Positions 7,322 to 9,164 of a stretch of 9,164 bases of DNA are shown in pieces. Below the pieces are notes generated by a model that saw nothing but the letters and a program-made list of their open reading frames with translations, made no database searches and was not told the DNA's origin. This DNA comes from Chryseobacterium gleum (GTDB taxonomy: Bacteria; Bacteroidota; Bacteroidia; Flavobacteriales_D; Crocinitomicaceae). The position numbers and the translations under genes were made by a program. How positions within the stretch are numbered: the first letter of the stretch is position 1; each line of letters begins with the position of its first letter. The stretch lies in contig CALPSU020000084.1 of assembly GCA_943326315.2 (NCBI GenBank), positions 1 through 9,164 on the forward strand. The letters are read 5' to 3'.

Positions 7322-8683
7322 CTATTTTTTGATTTTAAGCTTGCTAACATCCATCTGTTCTAACCATTTCATAAATGCATCGAAATACATATCTCCCTTT
7401 AAATGATAGCCAATAGGCGTAAAATGAACTTTGTCTTCTTTCATTAAACCTGCATCTTGCCATGTTTTTGAGGAACCCAATTCACCCATAATTCCATATA
7501 AATCCCAGACGGGACATTGGTATTGTATAGCTAATTCGTTAATTACAATTCTTTGACGCGCTATATTTTTGTTCAAGTTTTTTTTATGGTAATATGAATC
7601 ATTTGGAACAGTTAATAATATAGCACAATTTGGATTTGCTCGTAAAACAATTTGAATCATCTTTTCCAAATTAGACTTATACAACAAAGGATCAAAACTG
7701 TCAAAAGGCATATTTGCATCGTTTGTACCAACTGAAAAGGCAAAGAAATCTGGAGCTGATTGTTTTAATTGTTCCTCAAAATTTCCACATTCTAAATAAG
7801 TAAACAGAGCCGCTCCGTTTAAACCGATTGAAGTATAGGAGATACCGGGTTGTTGATTTGTTAATTGAATACCCGATATTTTTAATTCGAATGGCGTTGT
7901 AATTGTTTTTGTAATCTGAAGATCAAATGAATCTATACAATCAACAAAAAAAACATCTGTGTAACCAATATCTTCATTCCTTCTTTCATCTAGGACACAG
8001 GTTTGAATTGCTCCAAAATCTAGCGTATAAGGAAAAACTCCCTTGTTATGGAAAATTCTAACTTTAGAAAACCCAGGTTTTACATTTGTTTTATCGTGTC
8101 TAAAATGTAAATCAATTTTTGAATCTGAACACGATACAATTGCCCCTAGCAATCCATAATCCAATTCACATACATCGTGCGCAACACTTCTGTAGGATTT
8201 CCAGTCGTTGGAAGATGAAAATTCATAATTACCCGGATTATTTGACTTTGCTAAATCAAATGGAAACAAAAAACCTCTTTCACCAGGTATACCCTCCCAA
8301 GTTGTCTGTAAATCCTCTCTAATTACATGCGTATAAATATCTGCTTGTAAATGAGAACCTCCAATGTGGTAAAAATTTAATTTTCTATCTTTTGCATGCA
8401 CCATTGTTCTCATGTTCCTATACAAATTGACCCAATTTGGACTAGCAGGAGTTAAGAATTGAAAATTATTTTTTTCAAAATGAATAAATGGAAATTTTGA
8501 TTTATAAGCAGAATCTAACTTATAAAAATCAGAAAATTGATACGAATTTAAAGTGTCTTTTTTTCGCAAAAAAGTTTGTGCAATCGTAGCACACGAAAAC
8601 AAAACAAAAACTCCTAGAATACTTAAAATCAACCTCACAATAAGTCGTTTACTTTTTAGTGTAAATTTATCTATAATTCGCAT
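7322..8683 (-). CDS. SGNH/GDSL hydrolase-fold protein with large inserted domain, exported
   Basis: This complete 453-residue protein belongs to the SGNH superfamily, whose members are esterases or O-acetyltransferases acting on glycans. Residues 14-35 form a hydrophobic export signal or membrane anchor preceded by basic residues. LFSC (28-31) is a weak lipobox, so it may instead be a lipoprotein. Block I is HIGGSHLQAD, with the nucleophile Ser110 in GGSH rather than the usual GDSH. Block II is around GLNGA (287-291), block III is GTND (319-322), and the catalytic dyad is in DKVHF (Asp417, His420). Between blocks I and II lie about 170 residues rich in alternating beta-type sequence, a likely inserted domain. 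A similar layout, with a carbohydrate-binding insert, is known in the peptidoglycan O-acetylesterase Ape1. The gene starts 16 nt after the upstream SGNH gene and ends 3 nt before the MBOAT gene, so the three are co-transcribed. Whether it transfers or removes acyl groups is not decided by the sequence. Confidence 0.88.
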   Translation of the reverse strand: MRIIDKFTLKSKRLIVRLILSILGVFVLFSCATIAQTFLRKKDTLNSYQFSDFYKLDSAYKSKFPFIHFEKNNFQFLTPASPNWVNLYRNMRTMVHAKDRKLNFYHIGGSHLQADIYTHVIREDLQTTWEGIPGERGFLFPFDLAKSNNPGNYEFSSSNDWKSYRSVAHDVCELDYGLLGAIVSCSDSKIDLHFRHDKTNVKPGFSKVRIFHNKGVFPYTLDFGAIQTCVLDERRNEDIGYTDVFFVDCIDSFDLQITKTITTPFELKISGIQLTNQQPGISYTSIGLNGAALFTYLECGNFEEQLKQSAPDFFAFSVGTNDANMPFDSFDPLLYKSNLEKMIQIVLRANPNCAILLTVPNDSYYHKKNLNKNIARQRIVINELAIQYQCPVWDLYGIMGELGSSKTWQDAGLMKEDKVHFTPIGYHLKGDMYFDAFMKWLEQMDVSKLKIKK

Positions 8684-8699
8684 TTAGAAACTTCTAAAT
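8682..8699 (-). promoter_or_regulatory. Palindrome filling the spacer between the two SGNH genes
   Basis: The whole 16-nt spacer plus the first two bases of the downstream ATG form a perfect inverted repeat, ATTTAGAA-GT-TTCTAAAT on the minus strand. It begins immediately after the upstream TAA. In RNA this could be a 7-bp stem with a 4-nt loop that pairs the A and U of the start codon. It might tune translation of the second gene, which a ribosome arriving from the upstream gene could melt. The stem is A/T-rich and weak, and no experiment supports the role. Confidence 0.35.
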
Positions 8700-9164
8700 T
8701 TATTGTTGTTTCCATTTTGCAAATTCTGCTTCAAAGGCATCGTAAAACATTTGAGACGCAATACTGGCTCCTTTGTTACTAAAATGGATATAATCTTTTC
8801 CTGCTAAACCACTTTCTACCCAAGCTGGCATTGAATTAATCCCACCCATAGCAGTAAATAAATCCCAATAACCAGCAGATTCATTTGTAGCAGCTTTTCT
8901 CATTTGAACTACGCAATAAGGTAATAATTTATACGATTCATAAATACCTGAGCCAAATTTGGACATGTCACTCGGACCTATTACAATAATTGCTGCAGAA
9001 GGATGAAGACGTTTAACCATTCTAATTTGTGCTTGAAATTGAGATGCATATCTTCTAACGGCAGAACTATCCCTAAAATAAGGAACAGAATTACCTCCAA
9101 ATTGTAAAAGAATTAATTCACTATTTAAATCATCATACATTTTACTGACAACATTGTGATCTAA
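8700..9164 (-). CDS. SGNH/GDSL hydrolase-fold protein, C-terminal part (N-terminus beyond window)
   Basis: The frame is open to the window edge, giving 154 visible residues and a TAA at 8700-8702. The first visible Met (9138-9140) is not taken as the start, because block III, FGGN (visible residues 22-25, Asn at about 9090-9092), follows only about 14 residues later and the Ser block must lie further upstream. GKDYIHFSNKG carries the catalytic Asp/His dyad (visible residues 124 and 127). The YWDLF-x-AMGG segment is also found, in similar form, in the downstream SGNH protein (WDLYGIMGELG), so the two are distant paralogues. It is the most upstream visible gene of the operon with the second SGNH gene and the MBOAT gene. 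The probable role is periplasmic transfer or removal of acyl groups on an envelope glycan. The export signal, nucleophile and total length cannot be seen. Confidence 0.85.
   Translation of the reverse strand, partial: LDHNVVSKMYDDLNSELILLQFGGNSVPYFRDSSAVRRYASQFQAQIRMVKRLHPSAAIIVIGPSDMSKFGSGIYESYKLLPYCVVQMRKAATNESAGYWDLFTAMGGINSMPAWVESGLAGKDYIHFSNKGASIASQMFYDAFEAEFAKWKQQ

Noticed and set aside
7188..7406. 72-codon plus-strand frame spanning the junction of two real genes
   Set aside because: Opposite strand to the MBOAT and SGNH genes, whose family motifs are strong. No independent coding signal.
8119..8322. 67-codon plus-strand frame
   Set aside because: Antisense shadow of the second SGNH gene, with no recognisable domain.
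9138..9140. ATG as the true start of the right-most SGNH gene
   Set aside because: The frame continues open to the window end, and the SGNH Ser block would be missing if the protein began here. The gene is better read as truncated by the window.
1..9164. CRISPR arrays, tRNA or rRNA genes, insertion sequences, toxin-antitoxin pairs
   Set aside because: On reading both strands I found no regularly spaced repeats, no cloverleaf with the conserved tRNA arms, no transposase, and no intact small gene pair.

Overview
The window is AT-rich and uses a Bacteroidota style of gene expression. No Shine-Dalgarno sequences are visible, TAnnTTTG-like promoter elements can be picked out, and the proteins read like those of Flavobacteriales. 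Nothing identifies the genus. The layout looks chromosomal: there are no transposases, integrases, tRNAs or CRISPR arrays.

Left part (1-2730). A 5' portion of mutS runs leftward out of the window and is cut just after its Walker A motif. It starts with TTG at 1899. Divergent from it is a small SpoU/TrmH-family RNA 2'-O-methyltransferase gene (2159-2689). The 259 bp between the two starts hold a large G/C-rich inverted repeat (2013-2119) that stands out from the AT-rich surroundings, plus a candidate promoter for each gene.

Middle (2722-5656). A leftward gene encodes a complete P-type ATPase, most like the MgtA/MgtB magnesium importers (class IIIB). It converges on the methyltransferase gene, and the two stop codons lie in opposite arms of one AT-rich inverted repeat. 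Upstream of the ATPase are 418 bp without an intact gene. They contain the tail of a decayed protein that resembles the C-terminus of ORF6N-type proteins, a short hydrophobic open stretch with no start codon, and an intrinsic terminator that closes the next operon.

Right part (5657-9164). Three tightly packed leftward genes form one operon, in transcription order: an SGNH/GDSL hydrolase-fold protein (cut by the window end), a second and larger SGNH protein with an N-terminal membrane or lipoprotein signal, and an AlgI/PatA-like MBOAT O-acyltransferase. The likely division of labour is that the MBOAT protein moves acyl (probably acetyl) groups across the inner membrane, and the SGNH proteins transfer them to, or remove them from, an envelope glycan. 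One MBOAT plus two SGNH proteins resembles the peptidoglycan O-acetylation clusters (patA/patB/ape1) and the alginate acetylation set (algI/algJ/algX). The substrate cannot be read from the sequence.

I do not see a convincing new system. The best leads are the acyl-transfer operon, with its unusual GGSH block I and large insertion in the second SGNH protein, and the nested inverted repeat between mutS and the methyltransferase gene.
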